Source: JBFXEO01 sp050180015
GTDB taxonomy: Bacteria > Bacteroidota > Bacteroidia > Bacteroidales > Tenuifilaceae
Direction of reading: 5' to 3'
Assembly: GCA_050180015.1 (NCBI GenBank)
Contig: JBFXEO010000179.1
Span: 1 to 6,074 of the forward strand
DNA: 6,074 nucleotides
The translations under genes were made by a program, and so were the position numbers. The notes under the pieces are model-generated. The model worked only from the letters and a program-made list of their open reading frames with translations. It made no database searches and was not told the DNA's origin. This document shows, one piece after another, positions 5,988-6,074 of this stretch; position 1 is the stretch's first letter; each line of letters starts with the position of its first letter.

Positions 5988-6074
5988 TTATTTCATCTGA
6001 CTTAGTACCATCCTATCAAAAATTTTATCCGGGACTATTTTCCTGGCAAACAGAATAAGTTTTGCACCTGAACC
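5988..6074 (-). CDS. 3' end of a gene, possibly a short-chain dehydrogenase/reductase
   Basis: On the - strand a frame enters from the right edge and ends at TAA (5988-5990), giving 28 C-terminal residues that begin GSGAKLILFARKIVPDKIFD and end in MVLSQMK. This resembles the last residues of some Bacteroidota short-chain dehydrogenases, where a hydrophobic helix precedes 'P..LFDRI...Q', but so short a piece holds no catalytic motif. The convergent layout, 29 nt from the previous stop, and protein-like composition favour a real gene end. The product name is tentative. Confidence 0.45.
   Translation of the reverse strand, partial: GSGAKLILFARKIVPDKIFDRMVLSQMK

Noticed and set aside
5946..5989. 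Inverted repeat AAAGGGGA/TCCCCTTT between the last two convergent genes
   Set aside because: The 8-bp arms are separated by 28 nt and there is no strong T run, so terminator function is not well supported, although the convergent position makes it possible.
1..6074. CRISPR arrays, tRNA or rRNA genes, riboswitches, defence or toxin-antitoxin modules
   Set aside because: No spaced direct repeats, cloverleaf-like sequences, conserved rRNA stretches or recognisable defence proteins were seen; the intergenic gaps are all short.

Overview
The window reads as ordinary chromosome of a Bacteroidota bacterium, probably of the Bacteroidales/Marinilabiliales side; this is an inference. It rests on the Bat aerotolerance genes batD and batE, on the lack of Shine-Dalgarno sequences before most starts, on a TTTG/TAnnTTTG-like promoter before the last complete gene, and on protein styles typical of the phylum. 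Eight coding features are supported: five complete genes, two genes cut by the window edges, and one decayed transposase.

Left part (1-2244, + strand): the 3' end of batD, then batE 12 nt downstream, make up the tail of a bat operon whose earlier genes lie outside the window. After a 112-nt gap comes a separate gene for an exported glutathione-peroxidase-like thiol peroxidase. It ends at a perfect 16-bp hairpin (2210-2244) that can terminate transcription from both sides.

Middle part (2251-3794, - strand): an orphan membrane histidine kinase, clearly richer in A+T than its neighbours, lies directly downstream of a remnant of about 450 bp of an IS256-family insertion sequence. The remnant keeps a decayed N-terminal piece of the transposase and recognisable, imperfect terminal repeats at both ends. 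The core with the catalytic residues is gone. The kinase stop codon is followed in frame by Leu-Pro, the usual last residues of this family, so the kinase may have lost its extreme tail to a nonsense change.

Right part (3795-6074): a secreted M28-family zinc aminopeptidase with an inserted PA-like domain (- strand) is divergent from a membrane protein of the UPF0316/DUF2179 family (+ strand). The 85-nt gap between them carries a good Bacteroidota-type promoter for the membrane protein. The last 87 nt hold the 3' end of a - strand gene, perhaps a short-chain dehydrogenase.

Functionally, batD/batE and the peroxidase both fit a theme of envelope and oxidative-stress protection, but they do not look co-transcribed. 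The other genes share no evident pathway. I found no convincing new multi-gene system; the points most worth checking are the IS256 deletion derivative beside the orphan kinase and the substituted catalytic position in the peroxidase.
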